Shown in pieces: positions 52,574 to 62,656 of a stretch of 64,000 nucleotides of DNA (positions are counted from its first letter, which is position 1; every line of letters begins with the position of its first letter). The position numbers and the translations under genes were made by a program. The notes beneath the pieces were generated by a model. That model was given only the letters and a program-made list of their open reading frames with translations. It was not told the origin of the DNA and made no database searches. Origin of the DNA: JADGGM01 sp027307005. Its GTDB lineage: Bacteria; Gemmatimonadota; Gemmatimonadetes; Gemmatimonadales; Gemmatimonadaceae. The stretch is from the NCBI GenBank assembly GCA_035455745.1, contig DATIEP010000049.1:1-64000 (forward strand), in the 5' to 3' direction.

Positions 52574-54670
52574 ATGCGCTACCTTGCGTCCACGTTCGGC
52601 GCGCTCGCTCTTGCCGTCACGGCCGCGATTCCGTTGCATGCGGATCCGCCGGCCCGCGTTGCGCGCGTGAGTTACATCGAAGGCTCCGTGTCGCTCCGCC
52701 CGTCATCGGCGGATGACTGGACACAGGCGTCTCTCAACTATCCCATGACATCGGGCGACAACATCTGGACCGACCAGAGCTCGCGCGCCGAGCTGCAAGT
52801 CGGCTCGACCGCCATGCAGCTCGGTCCGCAAACCGCGCTCGGCGTCACCGAACTGGACGACACCCACTTCCAGCTGCGCGTGGACCAGGGTGAAGTCGAG
52901 ATTCACGTCCGCCAGCTGTACGACAACGACGTGCTGGAGCTGGACACGCCTAACGAAACGGTCTCGCTCTCGCAGCCGGGCGACTATCGGGTCGATGTCT
53001 CGGCCGATGGCCAGACGAGCATCGTGACGGTGCGCGGCGGCCTGGCGAGCGTCGCCACGACTGCGCAGTCGTTCACCGTGCAGGCCGGACAGAGTGCATC
53101 GATCACCGGCACCGACAACGCCACGTATGATCTCGCGGCCGCGCCGGCGTACGATGATCTCGACACGTGGAGCCAGGCGCGCGATCGCAGTGAGGACGAT
53201 GCGGTCTCGCGTCGGTACGTATCCACCGAAATGACCGGCGCCGAAGATCTCGACGCGTACGGCACGTGGCACTCGACGCCGCTCTATGGCGAAGTGTGGG
53301 TGCCGGCCAGGGTTCGCGCGGGCTGGGCGCCGTATCGCTACGGCCGCTGGGCGTTCGTGCAGCCGTGGGGCTGGACGTGGGTCGATGACGCCCCGTGGGG
53401 CTTCGCGCCCTTCCACTATGGTCGTTGGGCGTACTACGGCGGCCAGTGGGTCTGGGTGCCCGGTGCAGTCGTCGCGCGCCCGGTCTACGCGCCTGCGTTA
53501 GTCGCGTTCGTCGGCGGCTCGCACTTTGCGGCCTCGATCAGCTTCGGCGGCGAAGGCGGCGTGGCGTGGTTCCCGCTCGCGCCGGGTGAGGCGTACGTGC
53601 CGTCGTATCGGGTCAGCGATCGCTACGTGCGCGACGTGAACGTGACCAACGTGCACGTCACCAACATCAACGTGCGCAACATCAACGTGACCAACATCCG
53701 CTACGTGAACGAGCGCGTGGATGGCGGAGTCACCGCGGTCCCGCGCCGCGCGTTCGAGAACGCCCAGCCGATCGCGCGCGTGGCCACCATCGTGCACCCG
53801 CGGGACGCGCTCACCGGCACGATCATCTCGCATACGGCGTCCATCGCGCCCACGCCGGCCAGTCGGTTAGGCCGCGCGCCCGGCGATGCACGCCTCACGG
53901 TGCGGCCGCCCGCCACGGCATTCACCCGTCGCGTCGTCACACACACCGCGGATCCTAAGATCGTCGCGCGCACACCAGTGCCCGTCGTGCGACCCGAGCC
54001 GGCGCGCGTCCCGGTCGCCGTCACGCGGCCGACGAGTCCGTCTAACGGAAACCACGAACTGCACGCGGCGCCCGTGAAAATGGTGCCGGCCGCCCGGACC
54101 GCAACGCCGGTCATCGCCCAGCCTGCACGGCCGACGCCGGTGGTTGCTCAGCCGGCGCGGCCCGCGCCGATGACGGCCCGCCCGGTTCGGCCGGAACCGG
54201 CGGTCTCGCGCCCGGGCATCATCGCCCTGACGCCGAAGCCGCAGAGTCGGCCGGTTGCACGCGTACGCGCGGAGCCGGCGACGCCGATCGGCACACCTGC
54301 GCGGCCAGAGATCGCACGACGCGTGGCGACGCCAGTGCGGTCGGAACCCAGCCGGCCAACCGGCATGCCTGCCCGCCCGGAACTGCGTCGGCCAGTTGCA
54401 CCGACTCCTCCTCGCGAGGTCGCGCAGCCGCGCATCACGCAGGCGCCCGCTCGAGTGATGCGTCCCGAACCCGCGCCGGCAGCGCGGGTGGTTACACAGC
54501 CCGCGGTGCAGCACGAAGCGCAACCGCGCGTGGCGCAGGAGCCGCGCCAGATGCAGCCGCGTGTGGTGCAGCAGCCGAGGGAAATGCAGTCGCACGAAGT
54601 ACAACCGCGCGAGCGGGCGACCACGCCCAAGCAAGATCGGGCCAAGGACGCGCGGCACCCGTCGCATTAA
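52574..54670 (+). CDS. FecR-domain/DUF6600 secreted protein with low-complexity tail
   Basis: The 698-residue protein has a signal peptide (ALALAVTAAIPLHA). Residues 30-170 are a FecR-like domain (VARVSYIEGSVSLRPS, VETGD-like GDNIWTDQSSRAELQVGS). Residues about 230-330 are DUF6600, with WVPARVRAGWAPYRYGRW and WGFAPFHYGRWAYYGGQW. A stretch of VTN-(V/I)-(H/N)-V repeats follows. The last 250 residues are Pro/Ala/Arg repeats (ARPTPVVAQP type). It is probably a periplasmic or wall-associated structural protein. Confidence 0.85.
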   Translation: MRYLASTFGALALAVTAAIPLHADPPARVARVSYIEGSVSLRPSSADDWTQASLNYPMTSGDNIWTDQSSRAELQVGSTAMQLGPQTALGVTELDDTHFQLRVDQGEVEIHVRQLYDNDVLELDTPNETVSLSQPGDYRVDVSADGQTSIVTVRGGLASVATTAQSFTVQAGQSASITGTDNATYDLAAAPAYDDLDTWSQARDRSEDDAVSRRYVSTEMTGAEDLDAYGTWHSTPLYGEVWVPARVRAGWAPYRYGRWAFVQPWGWTWVDDAPWGFAPFHYGRWAYYGGQWVWVPGAVVARPVYAPALVAFVGGSHFAASISFGGEGGVAWFPLAPGEAYVPSYRVSDRYVRDVNVTNVHVTNINVRNINVTNIRYVNERVDGGVTAVPRRAFENAQPIARVATIVHPRDALTGTIISHTASIAPTPASRLGRAPGDARLTVRPPATAFTRRVVTHTADPKIVARTPVPVVRPEPARVPVAVTRPTSPSNGNHELHAAPVKMVPAARTATPVIAQPARPTPVVAQPARPAPMTARPVRPEPAVSRPGIIALTPKPQSRPVARVRAEPATPIGTPARPEIARRVATPVRSEPSRPTGMPARPELRRPVAPTPPREVAQPRITQAPARVMRPEPAPAARVVTQPAVQHEAQPRVAQEPRQMQPRVVQQPREMQSHEVQPRERATTPKQDRAKDARHPSH

Positions 54671-54733
54671 TCGACGCGGTCACCGCGGCACGCTCGCCGC
54701 GCACGAGACTGGAATTGCAGTTGAGGCTTCGGT

Positions 54734-55936
54734 ATGATGCCGCGTGCATCTACCGAAGCCTCGCTGCATCGCGACCGGTCCCTCGCGCCGTCCGTGACCG
54801 ACACCGCTTCTCCCGCAGCCACCCTCGGCGTCAATCGCCGCCCGCTCACCGTCATGTACGTCGATCTCAACACGCAGTGGCGCGGCGGACAACGCCAGAT
54901 CCTTTGGATGGCCGAAGGACTGCGACGGCACGGAGGACGCCCGCTGCTCGCACTCCGACCGCACGCGATCCTCGCCCAACGCGCGCGCGCCGCGGGCCTC
55001 GAGGTCGTGCCGATCGATCCGCTCATCGCCGAGTGGGGCCCGATGACCGTGATGCGGCTCAGGCGCACCGTGGCCAGGGAAGGCGTGGACATTCTGCATC
55101 CGCAATGCGGCCACAGCATGGCGCTGTCGGCGTTGGCCGCGTTGGGCACGAGGACCCGCGTCGTTTTCGCGCGGCGCGTCACGTCGCCGCTCCGGCGCGG
55201 TGCTGCCACACGGCTCAAGTATGGCCGCGCGGACCACGTCATCGCCGTCTGCCGCGCAGCGGTGCCTGCCCTGCTCGAAGCCGGCATCGACGCCGGCCGC
55301 GTCGACGTGGTGTACAGCGGCGTGGATCTCACTCGCTCGGTCGAACCCGCGAGCCGCACCACGCTGGCCGAGCTCGGCGTGCCCAACGGACCGCTGGTGG
55401 TGATGGTCGGCGCGCTCACGCAGATGAAAGACCCGCTCACGTTCGTGCGTGCGGTGGACGTCGCGCGGCGCTCCGTCCCGACCATGCACGCCCTGCTCGT
55501 GGGCGACGGTCCGCTCCGGCCACGCGTCGAAGCGCTCATCCGCGAGATGGATCTCGAGCACACCCTGCACCTCGCGGGCTTCCGCTCGGATGCCGACGCG
55601 CTCATGTGCGCCGGCCAGGTGGTCGTGCTCAGCTCCGACGCGAGCGCCGAGGGCATCGGCGGCGTGGTGATCGACGCCATTTCATTCGGGCGTCCGGTCG
55701 CCGCAACCGCGGCCGGCGGCGTGCCGGAAGTGATCGAGAACGAGCGCACCGGTTTGCTCGTACCGGTGGGCGATGCAGAGGCGCTTGGCCACGCCATCGC
55801 GCGGCTGCTCACCGAGCACGACCTCGCGGCGCGCCTCGTCGCGGCGGGGCTCGCGCGATCGCGTGACTTCTCGATCGACAACACGGTGAACGGCACCATC
55901 GCGGTCTACAAGACGCTGCTCGAGACCCACGCGTGA
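54734..55936 (+). CDS. GT4-family glycosyltransferase, first of two
   Basis: The 400-residue GT-B enzyme has RGGQRQILWMAEGLRRHGG near the start, a donor-site region (VVMVGALTQMKDPLTFVRA, LLVGDGPLRPRVE) and SSDASAEGIGGVVIDAISFGRPVAATAAGGVPEVIE at the end. The catalytic Glu is in ASAEGIGG. The first 40 residues are not conserved, so the start may be later. It is coupled to the next gene by GTGA overlap. Confidence 0.9.
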   Translation: MMPRASTEASLHRDRSLAPSVTDTASPAATLGVNRRPLTVMYVDLNTQWRGGQRQILWMAEGLRRHGGRPLLALRPHAILAQRARAAGLEVVPIDPLIAEWGPMTVMRLRRTVAREGVDILHPQCGHSMALSALAALGTRTRVVFARRVTSPLRRGAATRLKYGRADHVIAVCRAAVPALLEAGIDAGRVDVVYSGVDLTRSVEPASRTTLAELGVPNGPLVVMVGALTQMKDPLTFVRAVDVARRSVPTMHALLVGDGPLRPRVEALIREMDLEHTLHLAGFRSDADALMCAGQVVVLSSDASAEGIGGVVIDAISFGRPVAATAAGGVPEVIENERTGLLVPVGDAEALGHAIARLLTEHDLAARLVAAGLARSRDFSIDNTVNGTIAVYKTLLETHA

Positions 55937-57069
55937 CAGCGGGGCCCGCGGAGCCGCGCCGCCTCACGATCCTCGAGCTCGATACCGAGCGCGGCTGGCG
56001 GGGCGGCGAGCGACAGCTGCTCTGGCACGCGCAAGTCCTCTCGCGCCTCGGACACCGCGCGCTCATTGCGGCACGTCCCGGCGAACCGCTGGCCCAACGG
56101 GCGCAGACGCTCGGCATCCCCGTGATCCCGGTCGCGCCCGTCATGGAGCTCGACCCGCGAGCCGCGTGGACCCTGCGGAAAGTGATTCGACGCGAGCACG
56201 TCGACATCGTGCACTCGCACACCGCGCACGGTGTTGCGTTGGGCGCGCTCTCGTGCGCCGGCACCAACGCCAAGCTCGTGATTACCCGTCACTCGGATTT
56301 CCGCCCGCGCTCGAACCCAGGATCCCGGTGGAAATACGGGCGCGTCGATGCCCTGATCGCCATCTCGAGCGCGGCGAGGAACGCCATGGTCGCTAGCGGA
56401 ATGTCGCCTGCGTCGATCACCATCGTGCGCGGCGGGTCCGACCAGTCGACGCCAATCGCGCCCGCACCCGAGTCGACCCTGCAATCGCTCGGCGCGACGC
56501 CCGGTTCGCCACTCGTCGTCCAGGTTTCACAGTTGGTCCAGCACAAGGACCCGCTGACCTTCGTCGGGGCGATCGATACGGCGCGGGCGCAGGTGCCGAA
56601 CATCCGCGCCATTCTCGTCGGAGACGGCCCCCTGCGCGCGAGCGTCGAGCGCGCAGTCGCCCAACGCGGACTCGGCGAGCACCTCCGCCTGGCTGGGTAC
56701 CGCACGGATGCCGACGCGCTTCTCGCCGCTGCCAACGTCGTGACGCTCAGCTCCGAGGAAGACGCGCTGCCGAGCGTTCTGTTCGACGCGCTGTTTTGTG
56801 GAAAACCCATCTGCGCCACGAGTGCGGGCGGAGTGCCCGAAATCATTGAACACGGGGTGTCCGGACTTCTGTCACCCGTCGGCGACGCGCTGGCGTTGGG
56901 CGCCTCGATTGCCAACGTGCTAACGGATCCGAGTCTTGCGAGCGCGCTTGCCGCGGGGGCTCGCGCCCGAGCGAGCGAGTTCTCGATCGAGCAAAGCGTT
57001 GGACGCACCATCGCGGTGTACGAGCGGCTGCTGGGTGCTCCGATCGCCGGCGCCATACGTGACAATTAA
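55933..57069 (+). CDS. GT4-family glycosyltransferase, second of two
   Basis: The 378-residue enzyme starts at GTG in the overlap. It has RGGERQLLWHAQVLSRLGH, VVQVSQLVQHKDPLTFVGAI, LVGDGPLRASVE and SSEEDALPSVLFDALFCGKP. The pair looks like a tandem duplication with divergence. The acceptor may be a lipid or polymer; no sugar-nucleotide genes are nearby. Confidence 0.9.
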   Translation: MTAGPAEPRRLTILELDTERGWRGGERQLLWHAQVLSRLGHRALIAARPGEPLAQRAQTLGIPVIPVAPVMELDPRAAWTLRKVIRREHVDIVHSHTAHGVALGALSCAGTNAKLVITRHSDFRPRSNPGSRWKYGRVDALIAISSAARNAMVASGMSPASITIVRGGSDQSTPIAPAPESTLQSLGATPGSPLVVQVSQLVQHKDPLTFVGAIDTARAQVPNIRAILVGDGPLRASVERAVAQRGLGEHLRLAGYRTDADALLAAANVVTLSSEEDALPSVLFDALFCGKPICATSAGGVPEIIEHGVSGLLSPVGDALALGASIANVLTDPSLASALAAGARARASEFSIEQSVGRTIAVYERLLGAPIAGAIRDN

Positions 57070-57160
57070 CGTTACGTATGATAGATTAACAATGCTCGTA
57101 GCAATGACTTAAAGAGTTGTAAACAATCGCATCAGCAGCACGCTATTTGTGGCTGCCGGG
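57060..57160 (+). promoter_or_regulatory. AT-rich region before the AgmX/TonB-like gene
   Basis: This patch is far richer in A+T than its surroundings. It holds a TAACGTTA palindrome (57067-57074) and a TATGAT -10-like hexamer (57077-57082). No well-spaced -35 is seen. It is the likely promoter of the gene at 57269. Confidence 0.35.
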
Positions 57161-57268
57161 GTGACACGCGACTCACGCGTTTCGTCCCTCTGACGAGGGG
57201 CTGCCCGTGCGAATCGCGCGCGGAACGGCGCCCTGCTTCGGGTCGCAAGCGCAGCCGCCGAGCGTGTC

Positions 57269-58447
57269 ATGCAACACCTTCCCGTTGGAAGATCTTCCGG
57301 CTCCGCCGGGTCGCGGTCGAGCAAGCTCATCTGGACGGCGCTGGTGCTCTTCCTCTCGCTGTCGCCGACCCTCGCCGCGCAGCAAAGCAACCTCGAGGTA
57401 GGTACCGTAGTCGCCGCCGGGAACGTGATCTGGGTGCGCGCGACCAGGTCCGGCGCGGTCGAGTTTTTCATGTCGCAGGGGTATCGCGATGCGCTGGCGC
57501 GGCCGTATCTCGTTGACGCAAATCGCCTCGTGCAATTCACCGACAGCGCAAAGTCGTTGAAAGCTCCGGCGACCGGTGTGGCCGACGCCAGAGCGGCCTC
57601 TGACACTGGGCTCGCCTTCGAGCGGTGGGTGGGCGCTGACAGCAGCGGACTCGAAATCCTGCACGACGGGTCGACGATTCTTCGCGTGTCGGAAACACCG
57701 GCGCGCGAGCTCGTGGAACTGCTGTCGCGCGGGGCCGAGCTGGCACGTCAGGTCTCGACACCGGCGCGACCCGTCGCGTCACGAGTCGCGGTGCGATCGA
57801 CGAAGCGCGTCGGCGAGGCCAAAGTCGAGCCGATGGCGAACCTGGCTCCCGCTCCGGCGGCGGCGATCACCGTGCGACAGGAGACGGTGGTGGCGACGCC
57901 CGAGGCATCCGTCGCGGCCGCCCCCGGGAGCCCTGTGCTCGACCCTGAGCTCACGCCGTCCGTCGACGCGAACATCCTGCGCAGTGCGTCGCCGAGCGAC
58001 GAGACGGACACGAGGCGCAGAGGGGTCATCAGCGCGAACGTGACAGTCGCCCCTCCGCCTCTCCTCATGCCAGTCGACAAGCACGTCGACACGCCGCTCG
58101 GTCCCTTCGTCGTGCCGGCCGCGAAGCTCGTCGACCGCGACACGCAGATCAAATACTGCTACACGGAGTTAGGCCTGCGCTATGACCGGCGTCTCACCGG
58201 CACGGTGACGGTCCGCGTGAGCCTGAATGACGCCGGCCATCCCGACACGGTCGAGGTGACCAAGCGCACGTGGGACGGGGTAGCAGCGGCTGAAGTCGAG
58301 TCGTGCATGCGGGCGCTCATCGAGGACTGGTCGTTCGACGATCGACAGCCGCCGGACTCGCGCACCGTCGAGCTGCACTTCACGCTCACGCCCGCCATGC
58401 GCACCGCCACGACGGACGGTGCGCCGACGGCTGCCCAGCCGCGCTGA
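57269..58447 (+). CDS. AgmX/PglI C-terminal (TonB-like) domain protein
   Basis: The 392-residue protein starts MQHLPVGRSS with an N-terminal helix (LIWTALVLFLSLSPTLAAQ) that may be a signal. The last 110 residues match the AgmX/PglI-type C-terminal domain (IKYCYTELGLRYDRRLTGTV, then VEVTKRTWDGVAAAEVESC and W-F). The middle is Ala/Pro-rich. The function is unknown; it is probably an envelope protein. Confidence 0.75.
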   Translation: MQHLPVGRSSGSAGSRSSKLIWTALVLFLSLSPTLAAQQSNLEVGTVVAAGNVIWVRATRSGAVEFFMSQGYRDALARPYLVDANRLVQFTDSAKSLKAPATGVADARAASDTGLAFERWVGADSSGLEILHDGSTILRVSETPARELVELLSRGAELARQVSTPARPVASRVAVRSTKRVGEAKVEPMANLAPAPAAAITVRQETVVATPEASVAAAPGSPVLDPELTPSVDANILRSASPSDETDTRRRGVISANVTVAPPPLLMPVDKHVDTPLGPFVVPAAKLVDRDTQIKYCYTELGLRYDRRLTGTVTVRVSLNDAGHPDTVEVTKRTWDGVAAAEVESCMRALIEDWSFDDRQPPDSRTVELHFTLTPAMRTATTDGAPTAAQPR

Positions 58448-58450
58448 CGG

Positions 58451-60475
58451 CTACGGTTTAGGCGTCGCCACGGGCGGCGCGCTCGCGGTCCAGACGTTGT
58501 TCGAGCGGTCGGCATCGATGATCAGATGATCGGGATCGATTTCGATCTTGCTCACCGTCTTTCCGATAAAATCGTATCGCCGCACGTACAGCACCGAATT
58601 CATGCTCCACACGTCGGCGGGATACTTGTAGTTCACCGTGGATCCGTCGGACATCGTGAACCGCACGAGCAGGGGCAGCACGCCGCGCGACTTGTTGCCG
58701 TAGCCTACGAGGACGATCGTCGAATCGCCGCGCGTCCGCGTGAGCACGGTGTCGACGTCCTGGTCGAAGTGGTCGTCTTCGACGAACCATTCGCGCCAGA
58801 ACCAGTCGAGCCGCTGGCCCGACACATCGTCCATCGTGCGGTAAAAGTCCGCCGGCGTGGGGTGCTTGTATGCCCAACGACGGATGTATTCCTTGAATCC
58901 CGCGTCGAAGGCGGCCGGCCCAATGATCTCCTGGCGCAGGAGCTGGAGGCCAACGGACGTCTTGTCGTACTCGGTGAAGCCGAGCTTGTCGGGGTCCATG
59001 CGATCGGCGGGCATCTCGATCGGCACGTCGATGTCCCGCTGCTGCGTCTCTTCGATTTCGTTCCGTTGGTCAGCGGCGCGCTGCATCTGGTCGCCTTTTT
59101 CCGGATAGCGACGCGCCTCCGAGAACGTGTTGATGAAGGTGTTGAATCCTTCGTCCTGCCAGAAGTGGATGCGCTCGTTGCTGCCCACGAGCATCGGGAA
59201 CCAGTCATGCCCGATCTCGTGCGTGATGACGTTGTACAGGTCGTACTTGTCGTTGCTTTTCGCTTCCATGGCGAGCATCGGGTATTCCATACCGCTCACC
59301 GGACCTTCGACGACGGTGATCTGCGGCCATGGATACGGGTACCACCGTTCCGAGTACTCCATGATCGACATGCGCGCCTGATCGGCCGCGTCGCTCCAGG
59401 GATCGATCGCGCTCGGCCGGTAGTACGAGTAGGCCATGATGCCGTTCCAGCTCGACGCGTCCCACATGTAGTCGGGTGACGCGGCCCAAGCCACGTCGCG
59501 CACATGCTTGGCGCTGAACTTCCAGGTGAGGTTCCCGGTGGTGCGCGGTCGCGCCGAGTGGTTCTGCAATTCCTCCTGGGTGACGATGTGGATCGGCGTC
59601 GCCGACTTGGACGCTTGGGCGAGCCGCGACATTTCCGTTTGCGTTAGGACCTCGCGCGGATTGTCCAGCACGCCGGTGCCGCCGACGATGTATCCGGCCG
59701 GCACGGTGACGGCATACGTGAAGTCGCCATACTCGAGATAGAACTCGCCCTGCCCTTCGTACGGATCGGTGTTCCAGCCGCGCACATCGTCGAAGACCGC
59801 GACGCGCGGGTACCACTGCGCGATCTCGTAGAGCGAGCCCTCGCGTCCCATGCGGTCGGCGCCGTGTTCCGGCACGCGAAAGTGCCAGGCGACATCGAAC
59901 GTTGCCGATTTGCCGGGCGCCAGCGGCTCGGCGAGCTCGACGTACAGCATCGTGTCCCAGGTGCGCGTGGCGAGCTTCACGCGGCGGGGCGACTTCGACG
60001 TGCGGTCGCTCATCACTTGCTCGAAGCGATCGATGCGGTCGCCACCCTCGAACCCGCGCGCTCCGAACCGGGATTGTTGCGGGAACACGTACGCGTTGAG
60101 CGAGCTGTCGGTGAAGGCATCCTGCTCGACCTGCATCCAGATGTGGTCGAGTGACACCGGCGAATTGTTCGTGTAGTGGAGCGTGAGCTCGCCCGTCAGC
60201 AGTTGCGCGGTGGTATCGAGCGTCGCGCGGATGTCGTAGTCGGCCCGGTTCTGCCAGTAGCGCGGTCCGGGCTCGCCATCGGCCAGGCGGAACTCGTTAG
60301 GCGCCGGCAGACGCAGGGCCGCGAAAATGGAGGTGTCGGCCACGCCCGGCCGGTCCACCGACTCGGTCGATTGTTGGGATGCCGCCGGCACCGCCGCGAC
60401 ACAGAGCGCGACAGCAGCGAGGGCGCACACGAGGTGAGCGCGAGTGTGCGATGGATTGAGTGTCGGCGTGCGCAT
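58451..60475 (-). CDS. M1-family metallopeptidase
   Basis: From the ATG at 60475 it has 674 residues with a signal (VCALAAVALCVAAVPAAS). The M1 motif is THEIGHDWFPMLVGSNE, with zinc ligand Glu in FWQDEGFNTFINT. GMEYPMLAMEA is the GAMEN-like exopeptidase loop, a variant. The N-terminal beta-domain and a C-terminal FWREWFVEDDH part fit. It is probably a secreted aminopeptidase-like enzyme. Confidence 0.92.
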   Translation of the reverse strand: MRTPTLNPSHTRAHLVCALAAVALCVAAVPAASQQSTESVDRPGVADTSIFAALRLPAPNEFRLADGEPGPRYWQNRADYDIRATLDTTAQLLTGELTLHYTNNSPVSLDHIWMQVEQDAFTDSSLNAYVFPQQSRFGARGFEGGDRIDRFEQVMSDRTSKSPRRVKLATRTWDTMLYVELAEPLAPGKSATFDVAWHFRVPEHGADRMGREGSLYEIAQWYPRVAVFDDVRGWNTDPYEGQGEFYLEYGDFTYAVTVPAGYIVGGTGVLDNPREVLTQTEMSRLAQASKSATPIHIVTQEELQNHSARPRTTGNLTWKFSAKHVRDVAWAASPDYMWDASSWNGIMAYSYYRPSAIDPWSDAADQARMSIMEYSERWYPYPWPQITVVEGPVSGMEYPMLAMEAKSNDKYDLYNVITHEIGHDWFPMLVGSNERIHFWQDEGFNTFINTFSEARRYPEKGDQMQRAADQRNEIEETQQRDIDVPIEMPADRMDPDKLGFTEYDKTSVGLQLLRQEIIGPAAFDAGFKEYIRRWAYKHPTPADFYRTMDDVSGQRLDWFWREWFVEDDHFDQDVDTVLTRTRGDSTIVLVGYGNKSRGVLPLLVRFTMSDGSTVNYKYPADVWSMNSVLYVRRYDFIGKTVSKIEIDPDHLIIDADRSNNVWTASAPPVATPKP

Positions 60476-60672
60476 AAGCTCGCTGTTGATGGACACGGCA
60501 AACTTCGATCGATCCGAACGTTAACGCGGGGGCGGCGCACGCGGTACGCGTCCGCGCCGCGCCGGCGCCGCCTTCGCACCCCAGCCGTGCAGCGGTTGAC
60601 GACGCATGATGAGCAGGGCTACCGTGTAGGGCGCGGGTTGGGCTGACGCGTCACCCATTCTTGGAGTCCATC

Positions 60673-61521
60673 GTGCCTGACATCGGCAGTCTTCATCCCC
60701 AAGTGGTCCACTTCGTCATTGCGCTCCTCATCGTGGGCGTGCTGGCGCGCATCTTATCGCTGTTTCCGCTCGGCCCGCGATGGTCGTTCCTCAACGGCAT
60801 GGCCGTGGTGTTGATCTTGTTAGGCACAGGCGCCAGCGTCGTCGCCGTGCAGAGCGGGCTCGACGCCCACGAAAAGGTCGAATCGATTCCCGGCGTTCGC
60901 CAGGCGGTGAACGTGCACCAGGACTATGGCGAGGACACGCGCGACATCTTCCTCGTCGTGTCGGCAATCGAAATCGTGATGCTGTTCGCCGCCACGCGCA
61001 AACCGGGCCTGACCACCGGGCTGCGGGCGTTGTCGGCGGTGGTCGGCATCGTCGGCGGCGTGTATTTGTACGAAGCGGGCGATCACGGCGGCGATCTCGT
61101 CTACGCGTACGGCGGCGGGGTCGGCGTGCGCAGCGGCGATACCACCGATGTGCGACGGGTGTTGGTGGCGGGCCTCTACGACAATCTCCAGGTTGCGCGT
61201 CGGACGGGGAACCACGAGCAAGCGGCGCGGCTGACGGACCAGTTGCAGAGCATGCTGCCTAACGACACATCCGTGCGCATGCTGCGCATCCAGTCGCTGG
61301 TTCGCGACCGCAACGACGCCCGGGGCGCGCTGGCAGCGCTCGACTCGATCACCGTGCAGCCCGCCAATCAGCGCCTCCGCTACCAAAAAGCGCTGCTCCA
61401 GGCCGAGGCGTTCGACTCGGCGGGGATGCGGGACTCAGCGCGCGCCGTGCTCACGCAGCTCAAGAAGGACGTTCCGCAAGCCGCCCGCCGCGTGGACGCC
61501 ATGCTCCGCCAGATGCGCTGA
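60673..61521 (+). CDS. DUF2231-like membrane protein with TPR-like tail
   Basis: I chose the GTG at 60673, after a GGAGT site, over the TTG at 60661. The 282-residue protein has four helices (LHPQVVHFVIALLIVGVLAR, and ILLGTGASVVAVQSG) of the DUF2231 type, then a helical tail from about residue 165 (TDVRRVLVAGLYDNLQVAR) resembling TPR. Conserved His residues (LHPQVVHF) are typical for the family and may bind haem or metal. Confidence 0.75.
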   Translation: MPDIGSLHPQVVHFVIALLIVGVLARILSLFPLGPRWSFLNGMAVVLILLGTGASVVAVQSGLDAHEKVESIPGVRQAVNVHQDYGEDTRDIFLVVSAIEIVMLFAATRKPGLTTGLRALSAVVGIVGGVYLYEAGDHGGDLVYAYGGGVGVRSGDTTDVRRVLVAGLYDNLQVARRTGNHEQAARLTDQLQSMLPNDTSVRMLRIQSLVRDRNDARGALAALDSITVQPANQRLRYQKALLQAEAFDSAGMRDSARAVLTQLKKDVPQAARRVDAMLRQMR

Positions 61522-61559
61522 CCGGCGCGTCCCGGGGACCGGCCGCGCCGGCGGCTTCG

Positions 61560-62435
61560 TTAGGCAGGCACCTCAGGGTCCAGCGCGTGCGCGAACTGTT
61601 CCTTGAGCATGGGCCGCGCGCGCCAGAGATACCAGCACATGGCGACGGCCGCGATGATGTTGCCGATCAACACCTGGTACCACGCCAAGGCGCCTAACGG
61701 CGTCGAGTGCTGGAGAATCGCGACGAAGGCGTAGAAGCCGATCTCGAACGCCACGAAAATCAGCACGGCGAGCAGCACCACCGACGGCTCCTCGCCGGCC
61801 ATGTCCACCACACTGGCGGCGACGATGCCGGCGACGATGAACGCAGCGTAATGGAACACGGTATACGCTGCGATGAACGCGCCGCGCTCGTGCATCGCGA
61901 CCGGACCGGTCACGCTGAACAGCGCGTGGCCGAGCGTGTCCGGCGTGAACAGCGGGTGTCCGGCAACGACATCGACGATGAAAAACCACACCGCGACCGC
62001 GGTGGCGCCGATCAGGCCGGCGATGACGCCGTCGCGGAGCACCGCGTGCGGGCGCTCGAAGTACTCGGCAACCGTGTGAATGAGCTCGGGACTGCGCAGC
62101 CACACCACGCAGTAGAGCAGAATGAACACGACGACGGGAACCCAGAACCCGTTCTGCCCGCTCATGTGCTGCGTGGCGGCGGCCGGGAACATGAGGATGG
62201 CGAGCGTCACGGCGCCGAACACAGCCGCGCGCGGGATGAGCAGCGCAATCGCTCCGCCGATTTCCACCAGCCCAACGACGACGCGGATCCACGACGGGAA
62301 TCCGCGCATCGTGGCGGCCTGAATGTAGAACGTGGAAGCCCCGGTGAGTTTGGCGATGCCTGTCGCCAAGAACACGATCGCGAGCACGATGCTCAGGATC
62401 CACGTGACGGAACGTGCCGGCCGTCCTCGATCCAT
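61560..62435 (-). CDS. DoxX-like membrane protein with extra membrane domain
   Basis: The 291-residue protein starts MDRGRPARSV. Residues 1-125 are DoxX-like (VFLATGIAKLTGASTFYIQA, IGGAIALLIPRAAVFGA). Residues 135-280 form a second multi-helix domain (GLIGATAVAVWFFIVDVVAG, AAYTVFHYAAFIVAG), not recognised. The protein is therefore a fusion. The role is unknown. Confidence 0.75.
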   Translation of the reverse strand: MDRGRPARSVTWILSIVLAIVFLATGIAKLTGASTFYIQAATMRGFPSWIRVVVGLVEIGGAIALLIPRAAVFGAVTLAILMFPAAATQHMSGQNGFWVPVVVFILLYCVVWLRSPELIHTVAEYFERPHAVLRDGVIAGLIGATAVAVWFFIVDVVAGHPLFTPDTLGHALFSVTGPVAMHERGAFIAAYTVFHYAAFIVAGIVAASVVDMAGEEPSVVLLAVLIFVAFEIGFYAFVAILQHSTPLGALAWYQVLIGNIIAAVAMCWYLWRARPMLKEQFAHALDPEVPA

Positions 62436-62656
62436 GATGCCCCTCCGCGCGCGGCAGCGCCTATTGTGCAGTCTAGAGGCAACGCAGGCTGCGTCAAGCG
62501 ACGGCGTAGCGAGCGCCCTGTGCTGTTGCATCGGGGATCGCTTGCCGTGCTGCGCCATGACGATGGATATTGTGACGGCCGGCACCAACCGGGACGGCCG
62601 CCCAACGGCCTTCATACCGCACGCATCGCGCCACGCAACGCTCGGAGCGGCCCTTC

